From: Candidatus Hebobacterum abditum
GTDB taxonomy: Bacteria > Armatimonadota > Hebobacteria > Hebobacterales > Hebobacteraceae
NCBI GenBank assembly: GCA_029821875.1
Contig: JALGXW010000003.1
Coordinates: 1-64,000 of the forward strand
Reading direction: 5' to 3'
DNA: 64,000 bases
Shown here: in pieces, positions 40,310-50,427 of the stretch
How the letters are laid out: each line of letters starts with the position of its first letter
How positions within the stretch are numbered: the stretch's first letter is position 1
The notes under the pieces: model-generated
Database searches by the model: none
Told to the model about the DNA's origin: nothing
What the model saw: the letters and a program-made list of their open reading frames with translations, nothing else
Translations under genes and position numbers: made by a program

Positions 40310-42775
40310 CTAATGCACGGCCCCGCCAGGCTGCGTCACCTGAGCCGTAGGGGCGACTTCGGGCTCCTGCTCCTTCGGCCGCGTGTCGAAGACGACCTCG
40401 CGCCGTCGGCGATCATGCAGGGCGGCCTTGAGTACCTCGTCCATCGTCTCCGCGAAGCGGAACCTCAGGTCCTGCTTGACGTTGGCCGGTATCTCCTCGA
40501 GGTCCTTTCGGTTGTCCTCAGCGAGGACAATCGTCTTGATGCCGGCCCGGTGCGCGGCCAGCACCTTCTCCTTGATGCCGCCAACAGGCAGAACCTTCCC
40601 GCGCAGCGTGACCTCTCCTGTCATTGCCACGTTCCGATGGACCGGGCGTCCAGTGAGGGCCGAGATAAGGGCGGTCGCCATGGTGATGCCTGCAGAGGGT
40701 CCGTCCTTCGGTATCTGCCCGGCAGGCACGTGGATATGGACATCCGTGACGCGATAGAAGTCAGGGACGATGTTGAGATCAGCGGCCCGGGAGCGCGCAT
40801 AGCTGAAGGCCGCCTTACCCGATTCCTGCATGACGTCGCCAAGGTGCCCTGTGAGCTGGAGGGTCCCCTTGCCCTTCATGAGGGTCACTTCGATGGCGAG
40901 GATATCGCCGCCGAACTCGGTCCAGCCGAGGCCGGTCGCCACGCCGATCTCGTCTTCCTTCTCGGCGATGCCGAATCGGAAGCGCGGCGGGCCCAGGTAG
41001 TTTCGGACGGATTTCGCCGTCACACGCGCCGACTTCACCTTCTCCTGGGCGATGCCCTTGGCAACCTTGCGGCAGATGGAGGCTATCTCTCTCTCCAGGT
41101 TGCGGACACCGGCCTCGCGCGTGTACTCTCGGATGATGGCCCGCAGCCCGGCCTCAGTGAAGCGCAGCTGCTTCGCCTGGAGACCGTGGTTCTTGAGTTG
41201 CTTAGGCACGAGGAAGAGCTGGGCGATCTTGACCTTCTCCTCCTCGATGTAGCCTGGGAACTCGATCACCTCCATCCGGTCCTTCAGGGCCGGAGGAACG
41301 GGGTCCATGATATTGCCCGTCGTGATGAACATGACCTCGGAGAGGTCGAGAGGAACCTCCAGGTAGTGGTCGCTGAAGGCGTTGTTCTGCTCGGGGTCGA
41401 GCACTTCCAGCAGGGCCGAGGCCGGGTCGCCCCTGAAGTCGATCCCGATCTTATCCACCTCGTCCATCATGAAGACGGGGTTTCGAGTCCCCGCAGTCTT
41501 AAGGCCCTGGACGATCCTACCGGGCAGGGCGCCCACATAGGTGCGGCGGTGGCCACGGATTTCGCCCTCGTCCCTCACCCCACCCAGCGATATCCGGACG
41601 AACTCCCGCCCGGTAGCCCTAGCGATGGACCTACCGATTGAGGTCTTCCCGACTCCCGGCGGGCCTATGAAGCAGAGGATGGGTCCCTTTATCTCCTGGT
41701 TCAGCTTGCGCACCGCGAGGAACTCCAGCACTCGCTCTTTGATCTTCTTCAGGCCATAGTGGTCCTCGTTGAGGATGCGCTCGGCCTCGACGATGTCGAG
41801 CTTCTCCTCGCTGCGCTTCTGCCAGGGCATGGCGATAAGCCAGTCGAGGTAGGTGCGGACGACAACCACCTCAGGCGAGGCCGGAGGCATTCGCTCCAGC
41901 CGGTCGACCTCTTTGAGCGCCCGCTCCTCGACCTCTTCGGGCATCTTGGCTTCTTTGATGCGGGTCCGCAGCTCCTCGATCTCACTCGTGCGGTCGTCGC
42001 GCTCCCCCAGCTCGTGCTGGATGGCCTTCATCTTCTCCCGCAGGTAGAACTCCTTCTGGGACTCCTCCAGCTCTTGCTTGACGCGGGAGCTGATCTTGCG
42101 CTCGACTTCCAGGATCTCGATTTCCCGGTTGAGGACGCCGGCGAGGATCTCGAGGCGCTCCCGGTGGCTCGCAGCTTCCAGAATCTGCTGCTTCACCTCG
42201 ACCGCGATCTGAGCGTAATAGGCGACCAGATCCGCCAGCCGCCCGGGCTCGGACATCCTCCGGGCCGACTCCAGCGCCTCGGCTGGGATGTTCTTGCCGA
42301 GGTTGATCAGCCGCTCGAACTGAGTGGTGACGTTTCGGACGAGCGCCTCAGTCTCGACGCCAGGCTGCTCGATGTCGGTCACCGGTTCGACGCGCGCCCG
42401 CAGGAATGGGTCCGAGCGGATATAGTCCAGAACCCGGATCCGACCAGCTCCCTCGATCGTCACTCGGATCGTGCTGTCCGGGAGGGGCAACGTGTGGACT
42501 ATCTCGCCAACGGTGCCGATGGAGTAGAGGTCCTCGGGGCCGGGATCGTCCACGCCCACATTTCGCTGGGCCAGCAGCGCGATACGATTACCCTCCTTCG
42601 TCGCCGCTTCGAGCGCCTCTATCGAGCGCGGGCGGCCAACGAACAGGGGGACGACCAAATATGGGTAGATCACGGCGCCGCGTGTGGGCAGTACCGGAAG
42701 TTGATCGGGAATCGCCTCCCTCTGAGCCTCGGCCTCTCCCGGCGGCAGTATCTTCGTATCTTTGACGTCAGACAA
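40310..42775 (-). CDS. lon: ATP-dependent Lon protease
   Basis: It is 821 residues from a TTG at 42775 (GAGGAG six bases upstream, 22 bases after clpX). Starting at the ATG at 42847 would overlap clpX by about 50 bases. An N-terminal substrate-binding LON domain (LPVLPTRGAVIYPYLVVPLF) is followed by the AAA+ module (GPPGVGKTSIGR, DEVDKI) and the protease domain with Ser694 in PKDGPSAG and the partner Lys in the KVLAAHRAG helix. Lon degrades misfolded and regulatory proteins in the cytoplasm. It is the last gene of clpP-clpX-lon. Confidence 0.95.
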   Translation of the reverse strand: MSDVKDTKILPPGEAEAQREAIPDQLPVLPTRGAVIYPYLVVPLFVGRPRSIEALEAATKEGNRIALLAQRNVGVDDPGPEDLYSIGTVGEIVHTLPLPDSTIRVTIEGAGRIRVLDYIRSDPFLRARVEPVTDIEQPGVETEALVRNVTTQFERLINLGKNIPAEALESARRMSEPGRLADLVAYYAQIAVEVKQQILEAASHRERLEILAGVLNREIEILEVERKISSRVKQELEESQKEFYLREKMKAIQHELGERDDRTSEIEELRTRIKEAKMPEEVEERALKEVDRLERMPPASPEVVVVRTYLDWLIAMPWQKRSEEKLDIVEAERILNEDHYGLKKIKERVLEFLAVRKLNQEIKGPILCFIGPPGVGKTSIGRSIARATGREFVRISLGGVRDEGEIRGHRRTYVGALPGRIVQGLKTAGTRNPVFMMDEVDKIGIDFRGDPASALLEVLDPEQNNAFSDHYLEVPLDLSEVMFITTGNIMDPVPPALKDRMEVIEFPGYIEEEKVKIAQLFLVPKQLKNHGLQAKQLRFTEAGLRAIIREYTREAGVRNLEREIASICRKVAKGIAQEKVKSARVTAKSVRNYLGPPRFRFGIAEKEDEIGVATGLGWTEFGGDILAIEVTLMKGKGTLQLTGHLGDVMQESGKAAFSYARSRAADLNIVPDFYRVTDVHIHVPAGQIPKDGPSAGITMATALISALTGRPVHRNVAMTGEVTLRGKVLPVGGIKEKVLAAHRAGIKTIVLAEDNRKDLEEIPANVKQDLRFRFAETMDEVLKAALHDRRRREVVFDTRPKEQEPEVAPTAQVTQPGGAVH

Positions 42776-42797
42776 GGGCTTCTCCTCAGCGGCCTGC

Positions 42798-44114
<1,317 letters not shown>

Positions 44115-44143
44115 CGACGTCTCTCCGGACCCCCGCGCGGGGC

Positions 44144-44767
44144 TCAGGTTTGCGGCTTGGGGTCATCCCCTTGCTTTGCAGGGACCCCCGGCATGGACAG
44201 CACGTCGTCTACGAGGCCGTACGCCTTGGCCTCCTCCGCGTTCATCCACCGGTCACGCTCAGTGTCGCGCTTTATGGTTTCCACATCCTGGCCCGTATGA
44301 TATGCCATAATCTCGTTGATGCGATCACGTGTCCGGAGCAGTTCCCTCGTGAAGATATCCACGTCGCTCACCTGGCCGTAGGTTCCCCCCAGCGGCTGAT
44401 GGATCATGACGCGGGAGTTCGGCAAGGCGGAGCGCTTGCCTTTCGTGCCCGCGGCGAGCAGCAGGGCCGCCATGCTGACCGACTTGCCGACGCAGAAGGT
44501 CTTGATCTCCGGTCTTATGAGCTGCATCGTGTCGTAGATGGCGAACCCGGCAGGGACCTCGCCTCCCGGGCTGTTGATATACATCTCGATCGCTTTGTCC
44601 GGGTCCTCGTTCTGGAGATAGAACAGCTGGCCAATCACCAAGTTGGAAACCGTGTCGTTGATGTCGCTGCCTATGAATATGATGCGGTTCTGCAGCAGGC
44701 GCGAGAAGAGATCCCAGGACCTCTCTCCACGGGGCGTTTGCTCGACCACACTTGGTATGTACAGCAT
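44144..44767 (-). CDS. clpP: ClpP protease subunit
   Basis: It is 207 residues. The catalytic triad is Ser98 ([10 protein letters not shown]), His123 ([10 protein letters not shown]) and Asp172 (ERDRWM). GGAGGAG precedes the ATG. It forms the double-ring chamber with ClpX. It starts the clpP-clpX-lon operon on the minus strand; tig, usually upstream of clpP on the same strand, lies about 7 kb away in the opposite orientation. Confidence 0.96.
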   Translation of the reverse strand: MLYIPSVVEQTPRGERSWDLFSRLLQNRIIFIGSDINDTVSNLVIGQLFYLQNEDPDKAIEMYINSPGGEVPAGFAIYDTMQLIRPEIKTFCVGKSVSMAALLLAAGTKGKRSALPNSRVMIHQPLGGTYGQVSDVDIFTRELLRTRDRINEIMAYHTGQDVETIKRDTERDRWMNAEEAKAYGLVDDVLSMPGVPAKQGDDPKPQT

Positions 44768-45146
44768 GCATCTCCTCCTGGTCCCCCGGCCAATCCCCAG
44801 CGACGCGGCCGCAGCATGAGAAGCTCGATAGGAGTCCCAAGAATCCTCTCTATACGGTACCCGAAAAGGCCCACACCATCACAACTTACGCGGCCATCCC
44901 TACCACACTGGGATCGTCTGTGTGCCGCTATTGACATACGGGCAGCCGACGCTGCGGTGTATCAATACCACGTCCCGGACCTTTTCACCTGTCCTCCGTG
45001 CACACAACCGTTCACCCTGGCACGAACCCCCGGGCAACAGCAGGCAGGGCTCACGGCGGACCCGCTGGCCAGACACGGTGTGCGTCACAGCTGCCAAGCA
45101 GTCGAGCGAGGCGCTCCTGCAACTGCCAGGATTGAGCCAGCATGGG
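44768..45146. other. 379-base gap upstream of clpP with no gene seen
   Basis: It holds the clpP leader and probably its promoter. A minus-strand TATAGA occurs near 44850 without a convincing -35, and I see no CIRCE or other heat-shock operator. A plus-strand TTGACA at 44931 has no -10 at normal spacing. No coding frame with a ribosome site was found. Confidence 0.5.
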
Positions 45147-46250
45147 CTAGGCCGCCGCGGATTCGGGATAGGACTCAAACAGCTTCCCCCACTTCGTTTC
45201 CAGCGCGTCTCTGACCCGGCCGGTCCCCACGCAGGGGTACCAGTAGACGTCATGGTAAAGCCTCGAGGCGACGTAGGACCAGGGCGCGAGAACGGTGCGA
45301 AGGAGGAACTTCTCCAGCGGCTTGAGCGGACCCCAGTAGATCATCTTCTGGCCGCGGCTTGCGAAGGTGTTCTGCTCGCGAGTGAAGCCCCAGTTCTCGC
45401 CGGAGACGTCGTCGCCAACGACCTCGATCTCGGCCGGGTCGCCGACGCCAAGCCCGGCCTCATGCGCGAGGCGGATGAAGTCGAGCGACATCGGATCGAA
45501 GCCCATCATCTTGGACACGATGGCATCGATCGCGACCTGGTCTGCGCTCGCCAGTATCAGGTCCTTCTCATACGGTACCATGCATCGAGGGCCGGGACCG
45601 TCGCCCGCGAAGGTGGCGTCTGTGACCGCGAAGATCGCGGGGTGGATCTCCTTCTGAATCGTCAGCAGGTCCACCAGTGTTTCGTGGATGACAGAGTGGG
45701 TCCAATGGCGCCTCTCGTGCAGCAGACCCCCGAAGGCGTTCTTCATCGCCCCGGTCATGGTCGTGAAGACATGGGTCTTCGCCGTCGGCAGGTGGATGAT
45801 ATTCGAGCCAACGATGCGCTTCGGGATGCGAATCCCGTCGGGGTAGATCTCCGGGAGGGCGAGCATCTCGCCCTTGGGCTCGTAGACTATCCACTCCTCG
45901 CCCGGCTCGTAGAGGTGGATGTTGCGGATGTCGTGCTTCTCGAGCACTGGCTTGTGTTTGTTGGCCACCTCCCCCTTCTTGGCCGAGACGACCACGGTGC
46001 GATTGTGCGCGCCGTAGAGCTGCTCCCTGGGCCAGCCATCGGCGAGCAGCTTCTTGATGACACCTTCGAGCTGCCAAGGCGTGGTGGAACACGCCGGGTA
46101 CCAGTGGTGCCAGGAGATGTTGATCTTGAGCGCCACCTCGGCCGTCGAGTCCAGGTGGTCGCGGTAGCCAGCGAGGTCGAGCAGCCTCGCGTAGTCGTCG
46201 AGGACGGTCTCGGGCTTCGTTCGCAGCGCAGCGACTAACGATCGTGCCAT
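45147..46250 (-). CDS. DUF362 family protein
   Basis: It is 367 residues. It begins MARSLVAALRTKPETVL, with VALKINISWHHWYPACSTTP, GSNIIHLPTAKTHVFTTMTGAMKNAFGGL, and the closing IEVVGDDVSGENWGF, matching the DUF362 fold. Many DUF362 proteins carry a ferredoxin tail; this one does not. It follows the UbiA-family gene by 10 bases and is likely co-transcribed. The role is unknown; iron-sulfur or quinone-linked work has been suggested for relatives. Confidence 0.8.
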   Translation of the reverse strand: MARSLVAALRTKPETVLDDYARLLDLAGYRDHLDSTAEVALKINISWHHWYPACSTTPWQLEGVIKKLLADGWPREQLYGAHNRTVVVSAKKGEVANKHKPVLEKHDIRNIHLYEPGEEWIVYEPKGEMLALPEIYPDGIRIPKRIVGSNIIHLPTAKTHVFTTMTGAMKNAFGGLLHERRHWTHSVIHETLVDLLTIQKEIHPAIFAVTDATFAGDGPGPRCMVPYEKDLILASADQVAIDAIVSKMMGFDPMSLDFIRLAHEAGLGVGDPAEIEVVGDDVSGENWGFTREQNTFASRGQKMIYWGPLKPLEKFLLRTVLAPWSYVASRLYHDVYWYPCVGTGRVRDALETKWGKLFESYPESAAA

Positions 46251-46260
46251 GTCACGTGGC

Positions 46261-47133
46261 TCACGGGAGATAGATGGCTGTCGCGACCGCGGCCATCCAG
46301 AGAATCACGTTCACGAAGAAGGGCCGGTCAGACAGAATGATGCGGTCCGGGTTGCCCCCTTCGCCCTTCTGGTGGATCAGGTAGAGGTACCGGAATATGC
46401 CGAATATGACGAAGGGCACTGTGTAGAGCAGGCGATCTGACCCGAACTCCTCGATCGTGCGACCGTCCACAGTATACAGCACATAGGCCATCAGTGTGGA
46501 CGCTGTCACGACAGCGATCATCTGATCCAGCAGGTATGCGCTGTACTCGGTCAGGCTCGTCCGGTGGGCAGAAGCATTGTTCTCCAAGAGCACCAGCTCG
46601 TGGCGTCGCTTGCTGAGTGAGATGAACAGGGCAAGCAGGAGTGTGCAGATTATCAGCCAGTGAGAGATCTCGACATTGATCGCCGCCGCGCCCGCAACGG
46701 CGCGGAGAACGAAGAAGATCGCGACCATGAGCGCGTCGAGGATGACGATGTGTTTCAGCGACACCGAGTAGAGGATGTTCAGCACCAGATAGGACACTGC
46801 GAAGGCGGCGAAGCTGGGGTTGATCGCGAACGACAGGCCGATGCTTCCGAGGGCGAAGACGGCGGCCGCCCCTAACGCCACCGGCATCGGCAGCCGGCCG
46901 GACGCGATTGGGCGGTGCCGCTTGGCGGGGTGCTGGCGGTCCTTCTCGCAATCGGCGACATCGTTGAGAAGGTAGACGGCGCTGGAGAGAAGGCAGAAGA
47001 TGCAGAAGGCGCCCAGGCTCCACACGACTGCCCCGCGATCGTAGAGGCGCTGACCGAAGACGAGCGCGATGAGGACGAAGGTGTTCTTCATCCACTGGCG
47101 CGGCCGCATGGCTTCGATGAGAGCTATTAGCAT
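46261..47133 (-). CDS. UbiA-family prenyltransferase (decaprenyl-phosphate phosphoribosyltransferase-like)
   Basis: It is 290 residues with about eight hydrophobic helices. The first aspartate-rich motif is LLNDVADCEKDRQHPAKRHRPIASG and the second lies in the later SKRRHELVLLE loop. The spacing and KRHRPIASG sequence resemble decaprenyl-phosphate 5-phosphoribosyltransferase (UbiA group) more than menaquinone MenA. It should attach a ribose phosphate or similar group to a polyprenyl phosphate in the inner membrane. Confidence 0.82.
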   Translation of the reverse strand: MLIALIEAMRPRQWMKNTFVLIALVFGQRLYDRGAVVWSLGAFCIFCLLSSAVYLLNDVADCEKDRQHPAKRHRPIASGRLPMPVALGAAAVFALGSIGLSFAINPSFAAFAVSYLVLNILYSVSLKHIVILDALMVAIFFVLRAVAGAAAINVEISHWLIICTLLLALFISLSKRRHELVLLENNASAHRTSLTEYSAYLLDQMIAVVTASTLMAYVLYTVDGRTIEEFGSDRLLYTVPFVIFGIFRYLYLIHQKGEGGNPDRIILSDRPFFVNVILWMAAVATAIYLP

Positions 47134-47263
47134 GGTGATCCGCTTCTCCGGGCCTAGTACATCATTACCATAGAATCGGGTGCTTTGCCTCTCGTACCGT
47201 ATCCCGAGCGAATCGGGTGCGATGGCCCCGGGGGTGCGTGCCGGTGGTTCTGCCCGCGGCTCC

Positions 47264-48625
47264 TCAGTCGCCCGTTTCCAGAGGACAGGCCGTGGCCCGA
47301 CAGGCTGCCATCGAGCCGAGACAGTTCTCCACCTGCTCGAACCCGCTGCGCTTCAGCAGGGAGGCCGCAATGATGGCTCGGTGGCCGCTGCCGCAGAAGG
47401 TGGTGATGAGCGTGTCTTTCGGCAGCTCCGCGAGGCGCTCTGGCAGGTCGCCGACGTAGATGTGCTGCGCACCGCGGACGTGAGCCGCCTCGAACTCGCC
47501 CCGACTGCGCACGTCGAGCAGGACGAACTCCTCCTTCGCCTCCAGGCGGCGCTTGATCTCGCCGATGTAGACCTGGGGCAGGCCCTCGAAGTGCCGCCCA
47601 CCGGTCTCCCAATCGTGCATCCCTTCGGCGAGATAGGCGACGACATCGTCATAGCCGATACGAATGAGATAGCGGACCGCGGTGTCCACATCCTGGGGTC
47701 GCTCGACCACGAGGCCGAGGGGAGTATTGTAGGAGAGAAACCAGCCCGCGAACGCTGGCAAGTACTCGAGAGGAATGGCGAGGCTGCCCGGGATGTGCGC
47801 TCCTCCGAAGGCTTCAGGCGTGCGGACGTCGATGACGAACATGCCCTGCCGCATACGGGCAGCGAATTCGTCCGCGATGCAGGCGCAAGGGTCCGGGAGG
47901 CCGCCGAGGAGGTCGGGGCCGGCGAGGTTCTGTTGCTCCATGCGCCTGAAGTAGGGTGGCACATAGTGCCGCTCGGCCTGCTTGAAGTCAATGAACGCCT
48001 GGCGTTCGGTGTGCTGAAGGGAGGGATTGTGCCGCCGCTCGTACCCGAGCGTCGAGAACTCGCGCGCGCTGAGATGTCCTCCACATACCGAGCCCGCTCC
48101 ATGGGCCGGGTAGATGATGAGGTGATCGCCCAACGGCAGGAGCTTGTCGAACAGGCTGCCATAGAGGAGCTCCGCCCCGCCCTCGATGAAGTCGGTGCGG
48201 CCGACATCGCCCACGAACAGGACGTCGCCGGTGAAGACGCCGACGGGCTCCTCGCTGGCGGAAAGATCGGCGAGGGTGATGCAGATGCTCTCGGACGTGT
48301 GGCCCGGGGCTTCGAGAATGCCGAAGCGCAGGCCGTCCAGGTTGAAGATGTCGCCCCCGGAGACGGGGTGGCCGTACTCGAAGGGCAGGTTGGCGCCATG
48401 GTAGATCTCCGCGCCCGTAACCTCGGCGAGCTCGCGGGAGCCAATGACGTAGTCCTCGTTGCGGTGGGTCTCGAAGATGTGGGTGATCCGCAGGCCATGC
48501 TCGCGGGCGAGGTCGAGGTAGACGTCGCCATCCCGCCGCGGGTCGATGGCCGCCGCCTTACCGCGGCCTCCCACGAAATATGAGATGTGTGCGAGGCCCG
48601 GCGAATGCACGCGCTCGATGAACAT
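47264..48625 (-). CDS. Metallo-beta-lactamase fold hydrolase with two rhodanese domains (persulfide dioxygenase-like)
   Basis: It is 453 residues. The MBL domain (about 1-240) has FETHRNEDYVIGSRELAE, GHTSESIC, GDVLFVGDVGR and PAHGAGSVCGG. The metal motif normally reads HxHxD but is here His54-Arg-Asn56-Glu-Asp58. The first rhodanese domain (about 265-350) lacks an active-site cysteine (AYLAEGMHDW), while the second has TTFCGSGHRA. This layout is like ETHE1/CstB-type sulfur-detoxification enzymes. It lies upstream of the small cysteine-rich gene region, on the same strand. Confidence 0.85.
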   Translation of the reverse strand: MFIERVHSPGLAHISYFVGGRGKAAAIDPRRDGDVYLDLAREHGLRITHIFETHRNEDYVIGSRELAEVTGAEIYHGANLPFEYGHPVSGGDIFNLDGLRFGILEAPGHTSESICITLADLSASEEPVGVFTGDVLFVGDVGRTDFIEGGAELLYGSLFDKLLPLGDHLIIYPAHGAGSVCGGHLSAREFSTLGYERRHNPSLQHTERQAFIDFKQAERHYVPPYFRRMEQQNLAGPDLLGGLPDPCACIADEFAARMRQGMFVIDVRTPEAFGGAHIPGSLAIPLEYLPAFAGWFLSYNTPLGLVVERPQDVDTAVRYLIRIGYDDVVAYLAEGMHDWETGGRHFEGLPQVYIGEIKRRLEAKEEFVLLDVRSRGEFEAAHVRGAQHIYVGDLPERLAELPKDTLITTFCGSGHRAIIAASLLKRSGFEQVENCLGSMAACRATACPLETGD

Positions 48626-48720
48626 AGACGAGGCCCCCTGTGTGTCGATCTCCTGCGATGAGTTGGGAGAGATCAGTGCGCTTTCCTGTCGAGATCGCGC
48701 AACACCCCGCAGAAACGGGA

Positions 48721-48747
48721 GCGGCCGCCCGATTGTCGGGCGGCCGC
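48721..48747. terminator. Strong hairpin after the small cysteine-rich gene
   Basis: GCGGCCGCCCGA / TCGGGCGGCCGC is a perfect 12-bp stem with a TTG loop. On the minus strand it follows the small gene's stop and is trailed by TCCCGTTTC. It probably acts as a terminator between the small gene and the MBL-rhodanese gene. Confidence 0.6.
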
Positions 48748-48775
48748 GTCGCCTTCACGAGATGAGTCTGCGTTA

Positions 48776-48931
48776 CTACCCGCCGATATCCCTCGCGCAG
48801 GCCGGCAACGAGCCGTCGGCGACGTGGGCGCGGATGCACTCACAGCAAACTCCGTGCCGCGGGCAGTCCTGCGCCTCACAGGGGCACTTCTCGTTGTTTG
48901 CGTCCAGGTTCGGGCACGTGCTCTCAGGCAT
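48776..48931 (-). CDS. Small cysteine-rich protein (DUF6485-like, 51 aa)
   Basis: It is a 51-residue protein from the ATG at 48931, with AAGGAG six bases upstream. It has nine cysteines in short clusters (STCPN, KCPCEAQDCPRHGVCCEC) and ends LPACARDIGG. It matches my memory of a family of tiny cytosolic cysteine-rich proteins with the CSRxGxCCEC pattern found in anaerobic bacteria and archaea. It probably binds zinc or an iron-sulfur cluster. Confidence 0.75.
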   Translation of the reverse strand: MPESTCPNLDANNEKCPCEAQDCPRHGVCCECIRAHVADGSLPACARDIGG

Positions 48932-49049
48932 TCATCTCTCCTTCGGGGTTCTCGTGCGCGGCCCGCAGGCCGCCTGAACGTGACCATACTAGCACACCTG
49001 CAGCCATGATGGCGAGGCCCCGCCTTCGTGGGCCTAGTGCCCGACCTCG

Positions 49050-49313
49050 CTACGTTCGCACCCGCGTGGACAGCTTGAAGGTGAGGATGAAAGAAACCAT
49101 CGTGACAACGGCCGCGCCGATGGTGAGCGGCCGCGAGTCCAGGGCGAACCGAGCGACGGCGACGAGGACGAGCGCGAGCACCGCGATGGTCGCCAGACTG
49201 GCGATGAGCCGCGAGCAGCGCGCGGCCCGGAGGACCGTCGGCAGCTTCCGGACCATTACCGTGAGGATCACGAGATGGAAGAGGACAAGCGCGACGATGG
49301 CGGCTGTCTTCAC
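49050..49313 (-). CDS. Small three-helix membrane protein
   Basis: It is 87 residues with a GTG start overlapping the DUF763 stop (GTGA). Three hydrophobic helices (AAIVALVLFHLVILTVMV, LIASLATIAVLALVLVAVA, LTIGAAVVTMVSFILTF) are joined by short positive loops. I recognise no family. Translation is coupled to the upstream gene, so it ends the sugar-isomerase / Gfo-Idh / DUF763 operon. Confidence 0.6.
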   Translation of the reverse strand: MKTAAIVALVLFHLVILTVMVRKLPTVLRAARCSRLIASLATIAVLALVLVAVARFALDSRPLTIGAAVVTMVSFILTFKLSTRVRT

Positions 49314-50398
49314 GCGCGCTTCCCCGTCTGCCTCGCCAGTCGCTTCAGCGCGGCGAGCTTCTCTCGGTCTTCGATCTTCGCCCGATTCACCGCCTCTCTC
49401 AGAATCTCGATGGACCGGTCATAGGTCGGGCGATCCACGGGATAGGGAATCCCGTCCTTGCCGCCGTGCGCGAAGCTGAAGGTGGCGGGGTCGCGCACGC
49501 TCGCCTCTGCGCCATAGATCAGGTCGGCGATGAGCGCGAGCGCGCGGATGGTCTTCGGTCCCACGCCCGGTGTGGCGAGCAATGACTCGAAGTTCTCGGG
49601 CGGCTGCTCGTACGCCTTGGTGAGGGTCCGCTCGAACGACTCGGGGCGGAGGTCGGCGCCGATGATGTGATGGCGGGCCGGCAACTCCAGCTCCTGCGCC
49701 TTGCGCAGTTCCCCCGCCAGCTTGTCCGGCGGCTCGGCCGCCAGCAGCGCGCTCGCCCGCCGCGCCTCCTCGCTCTCCTCCGCGACGAGATTCAGCACGA
49801 GCTGGCCGCGCCGCTCGGAGCAGATGGCCGCGTGCGGCTCGTTCACGAAGTCCGCCACCCCCGTGGAGAGCCAGTGATAGCGCCGCGCGTAGCCGGTGGC
49901 GTCGTTCATCCCCTGCTGGACCACTGCCCACTCGCCCGACGGCACGAAGAAGAAGGCGTGGTGGTAGAGCTGGTAGCCGTCCTGCACCGCGGTGTTGTCC
50001 ACCTTCGCCGACAGCTTGCTGGCGTAGACGAGGCGGTCGGCCGGCGCCGCGATGGTGTGGCGCTCCCCGTGGGCGATGATCTCGTTCGGAGTCTTGCGAG
50101 AGGCTGCGCCCTTGCCCCCGGCGACGAAGAGTCCGAGGTCGGCCTCGCGGCCCTTCACCGCCTCCTTCAGCGCGCCGGTGGTGGTAGTCGTGAGGCCGGA
50201 GCTGTGCCAGTCGAACCCGAGCACGCACCCGAGGGCCTGGAACCAGTGGGGGTCAGACACGCGCGCCAGCACCTCGCCCGGCCCGTACTCCTCCACCAGC
50301 ACGCGCACGATCTCGCGGGAGAGCGAGACCATGCGGCCGAACAACCACCGCGGAGCGCGCCCCCCATGGAGAGGCAAGTGTGCAGTGCCGGTGCGCAT
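49310..50398 (-). CDS. DUF763 family protein
   Basis: It is 362 residues from the ATG at 50398. It opens MRTGTAHLPLHGGRAPRWLF, the family hallmark, and later has LLATPGVGPKTIRALALIADL, a helix-hairpin-helix like DNA-binding proteins, and FAHGGKDGIPYPVDRPTYD. Members occur mainly in archaea and some bacteria, with unknown role. A longer reading to 50569 has no ribosome site. It follows the Gfo/Idh gene by 29 bases. Confidence 0.85.
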   Translation of the reverse strand: MRTGTAHLPLHGGRAPRWLFGRMVSLSREIVRVLVEEYGPGEVLARVSDPHWFQALGCVLGFDWHSSGLTTTTTGALKEAVKGREADLGLFVAGGKGAASRKTPNEIIAHGERHTIAAPADRLVYASKLSAKVDNTAVQDGYQLYHHAFFFVPSGEWAVVQQGMNDATGYARRYHWLSTGVADFVNEPHAAICSERRGQLVLNLVAEESEEARRASALLAAEPPDKLAGELRKAQELELPARHHIIGADLRPESFERTLTKAYEQPPENFESLLATPGVGPKTIRALALIADLIYGAEASVRDPATFSFAHGGKDGIPYPVDRPTYDRSIEILREAVNRAKIEDREKLAALKRLARQTGKRA

Positions 50399-50427
50399 GG
50401 TATCGTGCCGGTTCGATGCGACGCGAG

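Noticed and set aside
40313-41641. 442-codon plus-strand frame over lon
   Set aside because: Antisense shadow of lon; the lon frame carries all catalytic motifs.
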